Assembly: GCA_030065275.1 (NCBI GenBank)
Contig: JASJCV010000004.1
Coordinates: forward strand, 1 to 37,164
DNA: 37,164 nucleotides
Direction: 5' to 3'
Origin: Desulfobacterales bacterium
Lineage (GTDB): Bacteria > Desulfobacterota > Desulfobacteria > Desulfobacterales > UBA5852
The notes beneath the pieces are model-generated. The model was not told where the DNA came from. It did no database searches and saw nothing but the letters and a program-made list of their open reading frames with translations. Positions 1 through 7,811 of the stretch are shown here, piece after piece (position 1 is the stretch's first letter; each line of letters starts with the position of its first letter). Position numbers and translations under genes: made by a program.

Positions 1-69
1 TGAATCGAGGCGATGAATCCCAGACCAAATCAAGGCTCTCCGGTCCAGGAGACAGCGACGACATAAAAT

Positions 70-98
70 TTGTTACGTTATCGGCATCATTATATATT
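70..98 (+). promoter_or_regulatory. Candidate sigma-70 promoter for PBP1A gene
   Basis: TTGTTA at 70-75 and TATATT at 93-98 are separated by exactly 17 bases, close to the sigma-70 consensus, in the AT-rich stretch upstream of the penicillin-binding protein gene. A 7-bp hairpin (117-123 with 134-140) and structured repeat copy A lie between this site and the start codon at 387, so the transcript would have a long folded leader. Predicted by eye only. Confidence 0.4.
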
Positions 99-164
99 GT
101 CAAACGATTTATGGTGGCCTTTCTTGCCAATTGGAAAGGCATCTGATAGTTTAAGCCCATTCAT

Positions 165-281
165 GACGGTATCGACGGCTGCGGCCGGCGTTCGCGCGCT
201 TTGATCATTCACCGTGCAGCACGACGGCGTCCGACATTGTCAATTGTGCCGCGGCCTTGGCCTCAACCACAACCGACCGTC
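165..281 (-). repeat. Structured intergenic repeat, copy A (diverged)
   Basis: This is a diverged copy of the dispersed element described at 2805-2924. The ends match that copy well: GGCCGGCGTTCNCGCGCTTT near 183-202 and GCGGCCTTGGCCT near 251-263. The middle has drifted. Outer arms GACGGT (165-170) and ACCGTC (276-281) are complementary, so the element closes into a stem. It occupies the leader of the PBP1A gene. An in-frame reading of that gene from 201 would start inside this repeat, one reason for preferring the start at 387. Confidence 0.55.
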
Positions 282-386
282 TCCGGTTGGACACGCGTTT
301 GTGCCTTCCACGAGGGCGACGGACAACACGCTAAGTTAAGGCCGGCCCAGGCACCGGGCGCCTTAAAGCGTACGAAGAACGAATCG

Positions 387-2792
387 ATGGCGGAATCAAA
401 CCAAAACAAGAAGATTGTCAAAAAGCGGGCCCGCAAATCACCGGGATCATGGCGACGGCGCCTGGTGCGCTGGTTTGCGGGCATCACTCTCCTAGTGCTG
501 GTGGCCGGCGGTCTGACCGCTGCAGGGTTCTTTCTGCACATTTCCCGGCAGCTTCCCAAGATTACGAGCCTGGCGGACTACCGGCCGTCTACCGTTTCGG
601 TGGTCTATGCCGATGACGGAGAGAAAATCGCCGAGTTCTACGAAGAGCGCCGCATCGTCCTGCCCTTGGAAGCCATGCCCGACATGCTCGTGGAAGCCTT
701 CCTGGCGGCGGAAGATTCGCGTTTCTACGAACACCGGGGCATCGATTTTGTCAGTATTGTGAGGGCATTTTTCAAAAATATCGAAGCCGGCGAGATCGTC
801 CAGGGCGGCAGCACCATCACCCAGCAGGTCACCAAATCCTTTTTCCTGACCCCGGAGCGCAGCTACAAGCGCAAACTCAAGGAGGCCATCCTGGCCTATC
901 GGATCACCAAGACCTTCAGCAAGCAGGATGTACTCTATCTTTATTTGAACCAGATCTACCTGGGGCACGGGGCCTACGGGGTCGAGGCGGCGGCCGAGAA
1001 CTACTTCGATAAATCGGTTGAAGATTTGAATCTGGCCGAATGCGCCATTCTGGCCGGTCTGCCCCAGGCGCCCAGCCGCTACTCGCCCTACCGCCATCCG
1101 GAACGCGCCCGCAAGCGCCAGCACTACGTGCTGAACCGCATGCAGGAGGAGGGATTCATCACGGCGGAGCAGGCCGAGGAAGCGCGCAGTGCGCCCTGGG
1201 ACATCAAACCGCGCCGCAACTGGTTTGCCGAAAAGGCCCCTTTCTACACCGAGCATGTCCGCCGCTACATCGAACAGAAATACGGCGCCGACGCCATCAA
1301 CCGTGAAGGCCTCAAGATTTTTACGGCCGTCAATCTCGCCATGCAGCACGCCGCCCGCGAGGAGATCGTCAAGGGGCTGCATGAGCTCGACAAGCGCCAG
1401 GGATACCGGGGGCCGCTGACGAACATTCCGGAGGTGGACCGCGAGGACTATCTGAAAACGCTGACCGTGGACCAGGCGGACAGGCTGGAAACCGGTGTGG
1501 AGCTCAAAGGGTTGGTCACCGCCGTGGACAACCGGGCCCTGGTGGTCAAGGCCGACCTGGGCGCGGCTGAAGGCCTGCTGGCCCTGGAAGATATGGACTG
1601 GGCCCGCAAGCCCGATCCGGACGTGGTCTACTGGGCCGCCAAGGTGAAGCGGCCGGGCAATGTCCTGCGGGTCGGGGACGTGATCCAGGTGCGTCTCAAG
1701 GCCGCGCCGGAGCAACCGGGAGAGCCCTGGCCGCTATCCCTCGAGCAGACACCGGTGGCCCAGTCTGCTCTATTGTGCTTCGAGGCCGAAACCGGGTTCG
1801 TGAAAGCCATGATCGGCGGGCGCAGCTTCGAGGAAAGCCAGTTCAACCGTGCCTTTCAGTCGCGGCGTCAGCCAGGCTCGGCCTTCAAGCCGCTCATCTA
1901 CGCCGCGGCCATCGACAAGGGGTATACGCCGGCCTCGATCATTCTCGACTCACCCATCGTGTTCGAGGACACCGAGCGGGACTTCACCTGGAAGCCGAGG
2001 AATTACAAGGAGAAATTTTACGGTCCCACCCGGTTGCGCGAAGCACTGGCCAAATCCCGCAACGTGGTCACGGTCAAACTGCTCAAGGACATCGGCATCG
2101 ATTACGCCATCGACTACAGCCGCAAACTGGGGATCCATTCCCACCTCAACCGGGATCTATCCATCGCTTTAGGCTCTTCCGGCGTCTCGCTTCTGGAGAT
2201 CGTCAACGCCTACTCGGTGTTCGTCAATAATGGCTACCGGGTCAAGCCGATTTTTGTCACCCGTATCGAGGACCGCGACGGCAATGTCCTGGAAGAGGCC
2301 CGTTCGGAAAAGGAGAAGGTCATCGAAAACACCACCGCGTTCATCATGAACAGCATGCTGGAGAGCGTGGTCAAAGAGGGTACCGGCCAGCGGGTCAAGG
2401 CCCTGAACCGCCCCGTGGCCGGCAAGACAGGCACCACCAACAACCTTTATGATGCCTGGTTCGTGGGGTACACGCCGGACTATATTACCGGGGTCTGGGT
2501 TGGCATGGACGAAGAGGCTTCGATGGGTCGCGGAGAAACCGGATCGCGGGCCGCAAGCCCGATCTGGCTGGCCTTCATGCAGAAAGCGATCGCCGCCAAG
2601 CCGGTCAAGGCGTTCGAGGTCCCCGACGGCATCGTCTTCTCCCGCATCGACGCGGAAACGGGTCTGCTCCCCATCCCGGAATCCACCGATACCATTTTCG
2701 AATGTTTCAAGGAAGGCACCGAGCCCACCGAATACACCAAACCACCGGATACGATCGCCGATCCGGAGGACTTCTTCAAGGCCGGCATGTGA
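387..2792 (+). CDS. mrcA: Class A penicillin-binding protein 1A (transglycosylase/transpeptidase)
   Basis: Bifunctional peptidoglycan synthase, anchored in the inner membrane and acting in the periplasm: it polymerises lipid II glycan strands and cross-links the peptides. From the ATG at 387 it is 801 residues, normal for PBP1A. A Lys/Arg-rich cytoplasmic tail (about 1-27) precedes one membrane segment (about 28-52). The GT51 domain has the catalytic-glutamate motif EDSRFYEHRG and the GGSTITQQ motif. An OB-like insert follows. The transpeptidase has SxxK (SAFK in QPGSAFKP), SRN and KTG (GKTGTT). Frame-open sequence extends upstream to 201, but it runs through repeat copy A and lacks membrane-protein character, so ATG 387 is preferred; its Shine-Dalgarno is weak. 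It stands alone, ending 13 bases before repeat copy B. Confidence 0.93.
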   Translation: MAESNQNKKIVKKRARKSPGSWRRRLVRWFAGITLLVLVAGGLTAAGFFLHISRQLPKITSLADYRPSTVSVVYADDGEKIAEFYEERRIVLPLEAMPDMLVEAFLAAEDSRFYEHRGIDFVSIVRAFFKNIEAGEIVQGGSTITQQVTKSFFLTPERSYKRKLKEAILAYRITKTFSKQDVLYLYLNQIYLGHGAYGVEAAAENYFDKSVEDLNLAECAILAGLPQAPSRYSPYRHPERARKRQHYVLNRMQEEGFITAEQAEEARSAPWDIKPRRNWFAEKAPFYTEHVRRYIEQKYGADAINREGLKIFTAVNLAMQHAAREEIVKGLHELDKRQGYRGPLTNIPEVDREDYLKTLTVDQADRLETGVELKGLVTAVDNRALVVKADLGAAEGLLALEDMDWARKPDPDVVYWAAKVKRPGNVLRVGDVIQVRLKAAPEQPGEPWPLSLEQTPVAQSALLCFEAETGFVKAMIGGRSFEESQFNRAFQSRRQPGSAFKPLIYAAAIDKGYTPASIILDSPIVFEDTERDFTWKPRNYKEKFYGPTRLREALAKSRNVVTVKLLKDIGIDYAIDYSRKLGIHSHLNRDLSIALGSSGVSLLEIVNAYSVFVNNGYRVKPIFVTRIEDRDGNVLEEARSEKEKVIENTTAFIMNSMLESVVKEGTGQRVKALNRPVAGKTGTTNNLYDAWFVGYTPDYITGVWVGMDEEASMGRGETGSRAASPIWLAFMQKAIAAKPVKAFEVPDGIVFSRIDAETGLLPIPESTDTIFECFKEGTEPTEYTKPPDTIADPEDFFKAGM

Positions 2793-2804
2793 GTGCCCAA
2801 CCAG

Positions 2805-2924
2805 AAAGGGCATCTTTTGGCCCAGGCCGGCGTTCTCGCGCTTTCGAAATCCTCGACGTAGCCTGAGCTACGCCTGCGGTTTCAAAAGCACTGCGGCCTT
2901 GGCCTGAACCAAAATCTACCCCTT
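2805..2924 (-). repeat. Structured intergenic repeat, copy B
   Basis: A nested inverted repeat starting 13 bases after the PBP1A stop. Three outer helices pair in order: AAGGG with CCCTT, TTTTGG (2815-2820) with CCAAAA (2909-2914), and CAGGCC (2823-2828) with GGCCTG (2901-2906). Inside are the core blocks GGCGTTCTCGC, CTCGACGTAG, CTACGCCTGCGG and TGCGGCC, plus an inner stem pairing GCTTTCGAAA with TTTCAAAAGC. Read on the minus strand, the core blocks match copy C (26025-26129), while the inner and outer stems differ in sequence yet still pair, which suggests conserved structure. It has no coding potential. Confidence 0.7.
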
Positions 2925-3006
2925 CTGGAGGGGCAAAGTTTACCATTGACAGTTGAACGGGCGGCGGGCGGTCGAAGCGCGCACGCGCAGGCCGTTCTAA
3001 ACAAAC

Positions 3007-3046
3007 GCCATCGGCCGCACATCCAGTGAGGATGGCGGCCGATGGC
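3007..3046. terminator. Strong hairpin between convergent genes (likely bidirectional terminator)
   Basis: GCCATCGGCCGC (3007-3018) pairs perfectly with GCGGCCGATGGC (3035-3046). An inner CATCC/GGATG helix continues the stem to about 17 bp with a 5-base loop and one bulged A. It lies between the convergent PBP1A and universal stress protein genes. The minus-strand side is followed by a T-rich stretch (GTTTGTTTAG); the plus-strand side by only three T. A role in ending the minus-strand TRAP/usp transcript is most likely. Confidence 0.55.
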
Positions 3047-3123
3047 TTTGTGACGCATGGCGATGGAGGTGCCCGGTCCCGTGGGTTAACGCTACCGGGC
3101 GGGGTGGTGACCGGTAAACGATC

Positions 3124-3663
3124 TTATTTCTTGTCCGGAAGCCTGACCGAAAGCACGGGTATGCGGGATCTTCGGCTGACCCGGTTGGTGGTGCTGCCCA
3201 TCATGGTGTCCACAAGGGCGCCGCGGCCGTGGGTGCCCATGACGATCAGGTCGCAGTTTTTCTCCTCGGCCGTTTCCAAAATCTGGGCCACCGGGTTGCC
3301 CATCTTGATGACGGTTTCGTCCATGGCGACCTCGTGGTCGTTGGTACCCGGGCGCAGGTTCTGGCAGAAACGTTCCAGCACCTCGCGCACCATGCGGTTG
3401 CCGCGTTTCTTACCGGTCAGGGTCTTCCGGGTTTCATCCAGGTTGCGCTTCTTGATGGCCTCCCACTCGTCCGCACCGATATAACCCTCGACGCCGGCGT
3501 CGACATAGTCGGGGGTCTCGTCGATCACATGCAGGATGACGATCTGGGCGCAGTAGGTGTTGGCCAGGCTGACGGCGTAGGCCATTGCGTAGCGGGCATT
3601 TTCGGACAGATCGGTGGCGTAGAGAATGCGTTTGATTTCCACCGTGGGGATGGTCGTGTTCAT
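3124..3663 (-). CDS. Universal stress protein (UspA family) linked to TRAP transporter
   Basis: Cytoplasmic 179-residue UspA-fold protein. The N-terminus (VEIKRILYATDLSENARYA) is the typical first strand and helix. The ATP-binding signature G-x2-G-x9-G-S is intact in the segment beginning GTHGRGALVD, so this is probably an ATP-binding Usp. It is slightly longer than the usual 140-150 residues because of a Lys/Arg-rich insertion near residues 70-95. It starts 26 bases after the TRAP permease stop on the same strand and is the last gene of that operon. Usp proteins of the TeaD type accompany TRAP transporters and modulate uptake, so a regulatory role on this transporter is inferred from position. 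Confidence 0.88.
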   Translation of the reverse strand: MNTTIPTVEIKRILYATDLSENARYAMAYAVSLANTYCAQIVILHVIDETPDYVDAGVEGYIGADEWEAIKKRNLDETRKTLTGKKRGNRMVREVLERFCQNLRPGTNDHEVAMDETVIKMGNPVAQILETAEEKNCDLIVMGTHGRGALVDTMMGSTTNRVSRRSRIPVLSVRLPDKK

Positions 3664-3689
3664 GATGTCGTATCAGCTCCGCGTTGAGG

Positions 3690-5630
3690 TTATTCGGCCG
3701 TGGCGGCCGTCTTTTTGCCGAACAGGTTGCGGATCTGCTTCACCCAGATACCGCTCAGCAGGTAGGCGTAAATATAGGTGCCAAAAGCAATCAGCACGAA
3801 GGTAATCGCAATGTCCCGGCCGCTGCCGTTCAGGGAGAAGCCCGGCACGTAGCCGAACAGAAACGGCCCCAGATACAGGAATTTGGCAAATTTGAAAGAG
3901 GCGAAGGCCGTGCGCCACATGTTGGCTTTGGCGATGGTGGCCCCGGCAAAGGCCGCAATGCACACCGGCGGGGTGATGTTGGAGTCCTGGGAGAGCCAGT
4001 AGACGATCATGTGGGCGGCGATTTCGTTGACCCCCAAATGAATCAGAGCCGGCACCGCCACCACGGCCGTAATCAGATAGGCGGCCGTCACCGGAACCCC
4101 CATCCCCAGAATCAGCGAGGCCAGAGCGATCAGCAAAATGGTCAACCACAGCCGACCGGCCGCCATTTGAATGATGATGTCGGCGAACGTGAGCATGAGC
4201 CCGGAGTAGGTCAATACGCCGATAATGATGCCGATAACGCCGACGGTGGCGCCGATTTTCAAACTGCTTTCAGCGCCTTTGCGCGAGGCCTCGACGAATC
4301 GGATCAACTCGGATTTGACCTGAACGCCTCGCCGATGGCGAAAAAAAGCGATCGCCACCGATACAATGATACCCAGCACCAGGATGCCGTTGCCCGTCAG
4401 AAACGATCTCAATTTCTGCGCGGTGGCCGGGCTCATGGTGTCCGGGATGAGCGGTGCCAGCCAACTGCCGATCAGAATCAAGGCCATGATCCAGACCATG
4501 GCAAGATCGATTTTGGTGTCCATTGACTTGTGGCTGACCGCAACGCAGGTGGCCAGGCCGATAATCGCCGAATAGCCGGGAGAAAACCCGTACAGCATTA
4601 AAATGGTAATCACCACCAGCGGCGCGATGTACAGCCATTGCTCCTTGAGAATCACCATGGCGCTGTGTTCGCTTCTTTCGCCGACGATATTGTGCATTTT
4701 GGCTTCATAATGCACCATGACGAACACGCTGAACACGTACATCAGGGCCGGAAAAATCGCCACCAGCATGATTCGGGAATAGGGCTCCCCGGTTAATTCC
4801 GCCATGATAAAGCCGCCAGCACCCATGATCGGCGGCATGAACATCCCCGAGATCGAGGCCGCCGGCTCGATACCCCCGGCGATATGGGGCCTGAAACCGG
4901 CTTTTTTCATCATCGGTATGGTAAATGCACCGGTGGACACGGTGTTGGCGATGGCGCTGCCCGAAATGGAGCCGAACAGGCCGCTGGCGATGACCGAGAC
5001 CTTGGCCGGCCCGCCGACCCTGTGACCGACGGCCGCCAAGGGAAAATCAATAAAAAATCGCTGTGCGCCGCTGCTTTCCAGAAATGCGCCAAAGAGCACA
5101 AATAAGATCACGTATGTGGCCAGGACGTTGGCCATGATACCGAAGACACCGTCGCTTTTGTAAAAAATGCTGGTGCACAAGCCCGGAAAGCTGTCACCGG
5201 CATGGGCGACCAGATCGGGCATGTAAGCGCCGTAGACCCCGTAAAGCAGCAGCACCGTCCCCATGATGACGAACACCGTTCCGACCACCCGACGGGCCAA
5301 TTCGATACCGATGAGCACACCAATGACCGCTACGGCCTTGTCAAAGGGGGTTTCGGCGCCGGTTCGGTAGTTGATGGCTTCGAAATTAAGAATCCAGTAG
5401 CCAATGGAAAAAACCGACAACATGATCAGAATGTAGTCAATGACCCTGAAAAAAGTCTTGTTGGATTTATAGGTCAAAAAGATCAACACGTAGGTGATGA
5501 TCACATAAATGCCCCGGTGGAACTGGGTCGAGGCCGGTTGCAAAACGGCCGAATAGGAGTAAAAAAGGACCAGGAATACGGCAAGGATGTCGAATACGAT
5601 TTTTTCTACGTTATTGAGTTTCGCGTACAC
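3690..5630 (-). CDS. TRAP transporter permease, fused small and large subunits (4TM/12TM)
   Basis: Inner-membrane permease of 646 residues in which the DctQ-like (about 4 helices, residues 1-150) and DctM-like (about 12 helices, remainder) subunits form one chain, as is usual for TAXI-type TRAP systems. It drives ion-coupled uptake of a substrate delivered by the periplasmic binding protein encoded upstream. Family hallmarks include PPIMGAGGFIMAELTG in the middle and LGMGVPVTAAYLI and DSNITPPVC near the end. The start is GTG at 5630, preceded by GGGGAG at good spacing. It is third-last of the minus-strand block, between the binding protein and the Usp gene. The substrate cannot be told from sequence; a carboxylate is the family default. 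Confidence 0.92.
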   Translation of the reverse strand: MYAKLNNVEKIVFDILAVFLVLFYSYSAVLQPASTQFHRGIYVIITYVLIFLTYKSNKTFFRVIDYILIMLSVFSIGYWILNFEAINYRTGAETPFDKAVAVIGVLIGIELARRVVGTVFVIMGTVLLLYGVYGAYMPDLVAHAGDSFPGLCTSIFYKSDGVFGIMANVLATYVILFVLFGAFLESSGAQRFFIDFPLAAVGHRVGGPAKVSVIASGLFGSISGSAIANTVSTGAFTIPMMKKAGFRPHIAGGIEPAASISGMFMPPIMGAGGFIMAELTGEPYSRIMLVAIFPALMYVFSVFVMVHYEAKMHNIVGERSEHSAMVILKEQWLYIAPLVVITILMLYGFSPGYSAIIGLATCVAVSHKSMDTKIDLAMVWIMALILIGSWLAPLIPDTMSPATAQKLRSFLTGNGILVLGIIVSVAIAFFRHRRGVQVKSELIRFVEASRKGAESSLKIGATVGVIGIIIGVLTYSGLMLTFADIIIQMAAGRLWLTILLIALASLILGMGVPVTAAYLITAVVAVPALIHLGVNEIAAHMIVYWLSQDSNITPPVCIAAFAGATIAKANMWRTAFASFKFAKFLYLGPFLFGYVPGFSLNGSGRDIAITFVLIAFGTYIYAYLLSGIWVKQIRNLFGKKTAATAE

Positions 5631-5864
5631 TTTTTTACTCCCCCTGCGCTTCCGTTGACGATTCAGGCATTACGACGCCTTGGCCGGTTCGACCTTTTGA
5701 AGGCCTCTTGGTCCTGTGTCCGATAGCGTGAAGGTGATTGTCAAGAGCCGGCGCCTGAAACAAATACCGCTGACGGTCACGGCCAGCCGAATCGACGCAC
5801 GAAATCCGGTGCGATACCCACCATAGCACACCTTAGAAAAACCTAAATGATCTGGAACAGATGG

Positions 5865-5899
5865 GCGTGGGACATGGGTTGATTGCCCATATCCCACGC
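5865..5899 (-). other. Stable intercistronic hairpin between TAXI binding protein and permease genes
   Basis: GCGTGGGACATGGG (5865-5878) pairs with CCCATATCCCACGC (5886-5899) with one mismatch and a 7-base loop. There is no T-run on either side, so it is not a classical intrinsic terminator. It sits in the unusually long 320-base gap after the binding-protein gene. Hairpins at this position often protect the upstream message, giving more binding protein than permease; that role is inferred. Confidence 0.45.
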
Positions 5900-5909
5900 A
5901 GTTATTCAA

Positions 5910-5936
5910 GGTTTAATCACCGCAGGTGATGAAACC
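5910..5936 (-). other. Second small hairpin just after the TAXI binding protein gene
   Basis: TCACC-gca-GGTGA with outer GGTTT/AAACC separated by a 2x2 internal loop, 17 bases past the binding-protein stop in transcript direction. Together with the hairpin at 5865-5899 it could shield the 3' end of that message or reduce read-through. The remaining bases between 5631 and 5860 show no gene or clear structure. Confidence 0.3.
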
Positions 5937-5952
5937 GGGGTGGGTAAGGCGT

Positions 5953-6930
5953 TTATTTCAGCATGCCCTTTTCTTTCCAGAATTTTTCGGCGCCGGGATG
6001 GAAGGGCGTGACAATGTTGGTGGCGCCGGTTTCAAGGCTCATGTTTTTAAACGTCTTTTTCTGGCCGACCATGTGTTTCAGCCCCTCGTCCGTGTAGATC
6101 GCGCTCAGCAGCTTGTAGACCACGTCCGCCGGCACATCGGCGTTGGCCACCCACAGGGCACTGTCCTGGAAGGAAGGTGAATCATAGTCGACACCCCGGT
6201 AGGTGCCGGCCGGAACGGCCAGTTTGCCGAAATAGGGGTATTTTTTGAAAAATCCGGAATTTTCGGCATCTTCTGCCAAGGGCAGCAAGGCGATGTCGTT
6301 GGTCTGGGCCGCCATGATGACCGCACCGCTGGGAAAGGCGGTAAACAGCCAGAAGGCGTCAAGCTGGCGGTTGCCGAATGCTGCCGCGGCGTCATTGTAG
6401 CCCATGGCGTTGCGTTCGATCTTGTCCCAGACCCCCATGTGCGTGAAAAAGAGCTCGCAGTTGGCAAAGGCGCCGGAACCGGCGTTGCCGACCCCCACCT
6501 TTTTGCCGGCCAGGTCCTTGACGCTTTTGATGCCACTGTCCGCGCGAACCACCAGTTGGGCCGGCGCACCGTACAGCCAGGCCACCGCCATGACGTTTTC
6601 ATATTTTTTGGTATCGTTTTTCATTTTTCCGTTGCGGCCGAGCCAGACGTGGCCCGAATAAACGGTGCTGAACTGCTGCCGACCCGCATCGGTTTTGCGC
6701 AGGTTTTCCACAGAACCGGCCGATGTTTGGGCCTTGACGGTTACACCCTCCCCAGCCAGAGCTTTGACGGGACTATAGACTTGGATTCCATTGGCCACGA
6801 CCTGAAAGGTCCCCCCGGCCGGTCCGCCGCCGAAAACGTACAGTTTGGCGGAAGCACTGGTCGAAAAACAAAACGCTATGGCGAAAAACGCGACCATTAC
6901 AGCTATCAGCGTAACATTTCTTGATTTCAT
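5953..6930 (-). CDS. TAXI-family TRAP transporter solute-binding protein
   Basis: Periplasmic substrate receptor of the TRAP system. From the ATG at 6930 (GAGGAG just upstream) it is 325 residues; an in-frame extension to 6975 is less likely because it would precede a clean signal peptide. Residues 1-28 form a Sec signal peptide ending SASA before KLYVFGGG. The mature protein opens with the TAXI motif GGGPAGGTFQ and has the lobes of this family, including SAGSVENL and the segment AGKKVGVGNAGSGA. It is the first gene of the TRAP operon, behind a candidate promoter and operator at 7083-7141. The ligand is unknown; TAXI proteins described bind small carboxylates such as 2-oxoglutarate or glutamate. 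Confidence 0.92.
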   Translation of the reverse strand: MKSRNVTLIAVMVAFFAIAFCFSTSASAKLYVFGGGPAGGTFQVVANGIQVYSPVKALAGEGVTVKAQTSAGSVENLRKTDAGRQQFSTVYSGHVWLGRNGKMKNDTKKYENVMAVAWLYGAPAQLVVRADSGIKSVKDLAGKKVGVGNAGSGAFANCELFFTHMGVWDKIERNAMGYNDAAAAFGNRQLDAFWLFTAFPSGAVIMAAQTNDIALLPLAEDAENSGFFKKYPYFGKLAVPAGTYRGVDYDSPSFQDSALWVANADVPADVVYKLLSAIYTDEGLKHMVGQKKTFKNMSLETGATNIVTPFHPGAEKFWKEKGMLK

Positions 6931-7082
6931 GAAGCTCCTCCTCGGCAAAAGTTGATTAACAGATCGTAGGTTCACGTTCTTTAAATCAGGTTTCGATGTT
7001 CATTATTATTACACCGCCGTAAACCACCCCCTTTCCTGCCAGCAATGATGCGGCCAAATTGAAGCCTCATTGCGCGCGTCCC

Positions 7083-7110
7083 AGATTATAGAGCTGAAGG
7101 AAATTGTCAA
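7083..7110 (-). promoter_or_regulatory. Candidate sigma-70 promoter of the TRAP operon
   Basis: On the minus strand, a perfect TTGACA (7105-7110) is followed after 16 bases by TAATCT (7083-7088). A perfect TATAAT (7085-7090) is also present but only 14 bases away, too close for standard spacing. The site lies about 155 bases upstream of the binding-protein start, leaving an untranslated leader. Confidence 0.45.
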
Positions 7111-7117
7111 TGGGACT

Positions 7118-7141
7118 ATTTCTGATTTTGATGTCAGAAAT
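7118..7141. promoter_or_regulatory. Candidate operator: 8-bp dyad upstream of the TRAP promoter
   Basis: ATTTCTGA (7118-7125) and TCAGAAAT (7134-7141) form a perfect inverted repeat with an 8-base spacer. Its centre is about 53 bases upstream of the predicted start site, immediately before the -35 hexamer, the usual place for an activator. The regulator gene next door encodes a NarL-type DNA-binding protein, whose family binds such dyads. It lacks a T-run, so it is less likely to be a terminator for the regulator gene ending at 7173. Confidence 0.35.
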
Positions 7142-7172
7142 TTTCTTACAAAGGGGGAGTGGGAATATGAAT

Positions 7173-7811
7173 TTAAGTTTGGATCAATTGATTCTGGATG
7201 GCAAACCGCGATAATTGGGCATTGTTGCGAAGATTAAGTTTTTTAAGCAAACGGAAGCGGTAGGTGTCGACGGTTTTGATGCTAATGCCGTAGGCGGATG
7301 CAATTTCCCGGTTGGTATAACCCATGGCCAGACGTCGCAGGACCTGCAGCTCGCGCATCGAAAGGCTGTCCAGGGGCGTTTGCTTGTGGGTGCCGCGGGC
7401 AATGCGCAGCGCCAGCAGCTCGGCGGCTTCGTCGGTGATAAAGCGATGGCCCTTCAAGACTTTACGGATGGCCTCGACCAGCTGTTCCGGTGCGGACTGC
7501 TTGGTCAGATAGCCCATGGCGCCGGCTTCGATGGCGCGCACGATGTACTGGGCTTCCTCGTGCATGGTCAGGATGAGCACGGGCAGCTCTGGGTGGGACC
7601 CTTTGAGGCGTGTGATCACCTCCAGGCCATCGAAACCGGGCATGGATATGTCCACTACGGCCACGTCGGGCGCAGCGGTTTCGACCTGCCGGATGGCGTC
7701 TCGTCCGTCGGCGGCCTCGGCAACGACTTCCATGTCAGCGCTCTCCTCGACGATACGGCGCAATCCCTCCCGGACGATACTGTGATCATCCGCCAGCAGA
7801 ACTTTGATCAT
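7173..7811 (-). CDS. NarL/FixJ-family response regulator
   Basis: Cytoplasmic DNA-binding regulator of 212 residues. The receiver domain (about 1-120) has the acidic pair D8/D9, the phospho-acceptor D54 in VVDISMPG, the conserved T in LILTMHE and K in LTKQ. A LuxR-type helix-turn-helix follows (about 145-205, SMRELQVLRRLAMGYTNREIA). Its ATG overlaps the kinase stop by four bases, so the pair is translationally coupled and should be cognate. The gene ends about 240 bases before the TRAP operon, which suggests control of that transporter through the dyad at 7118-7141; this is inferred from position. Confidence 0.92.
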   Translation of the reverse strand: MIKVLLADDHSIVREGLRRIVEESADMEVVAEAADGRDAIRQVETAAPDVAVVDISMPGFDGLEVITRLKGSHPELPVLILTMHEEAQYIVRAIEAGAMGYLTKQSAPEQLVEAIRKVLKGHRFITDEAAELLALRIARGTHKQTPLDSLSMRELQVLRRLAMGYTNREIASAYGISIKTVDTYRFRLLKKLNLRNNAQLSRFAIQNQLIQT

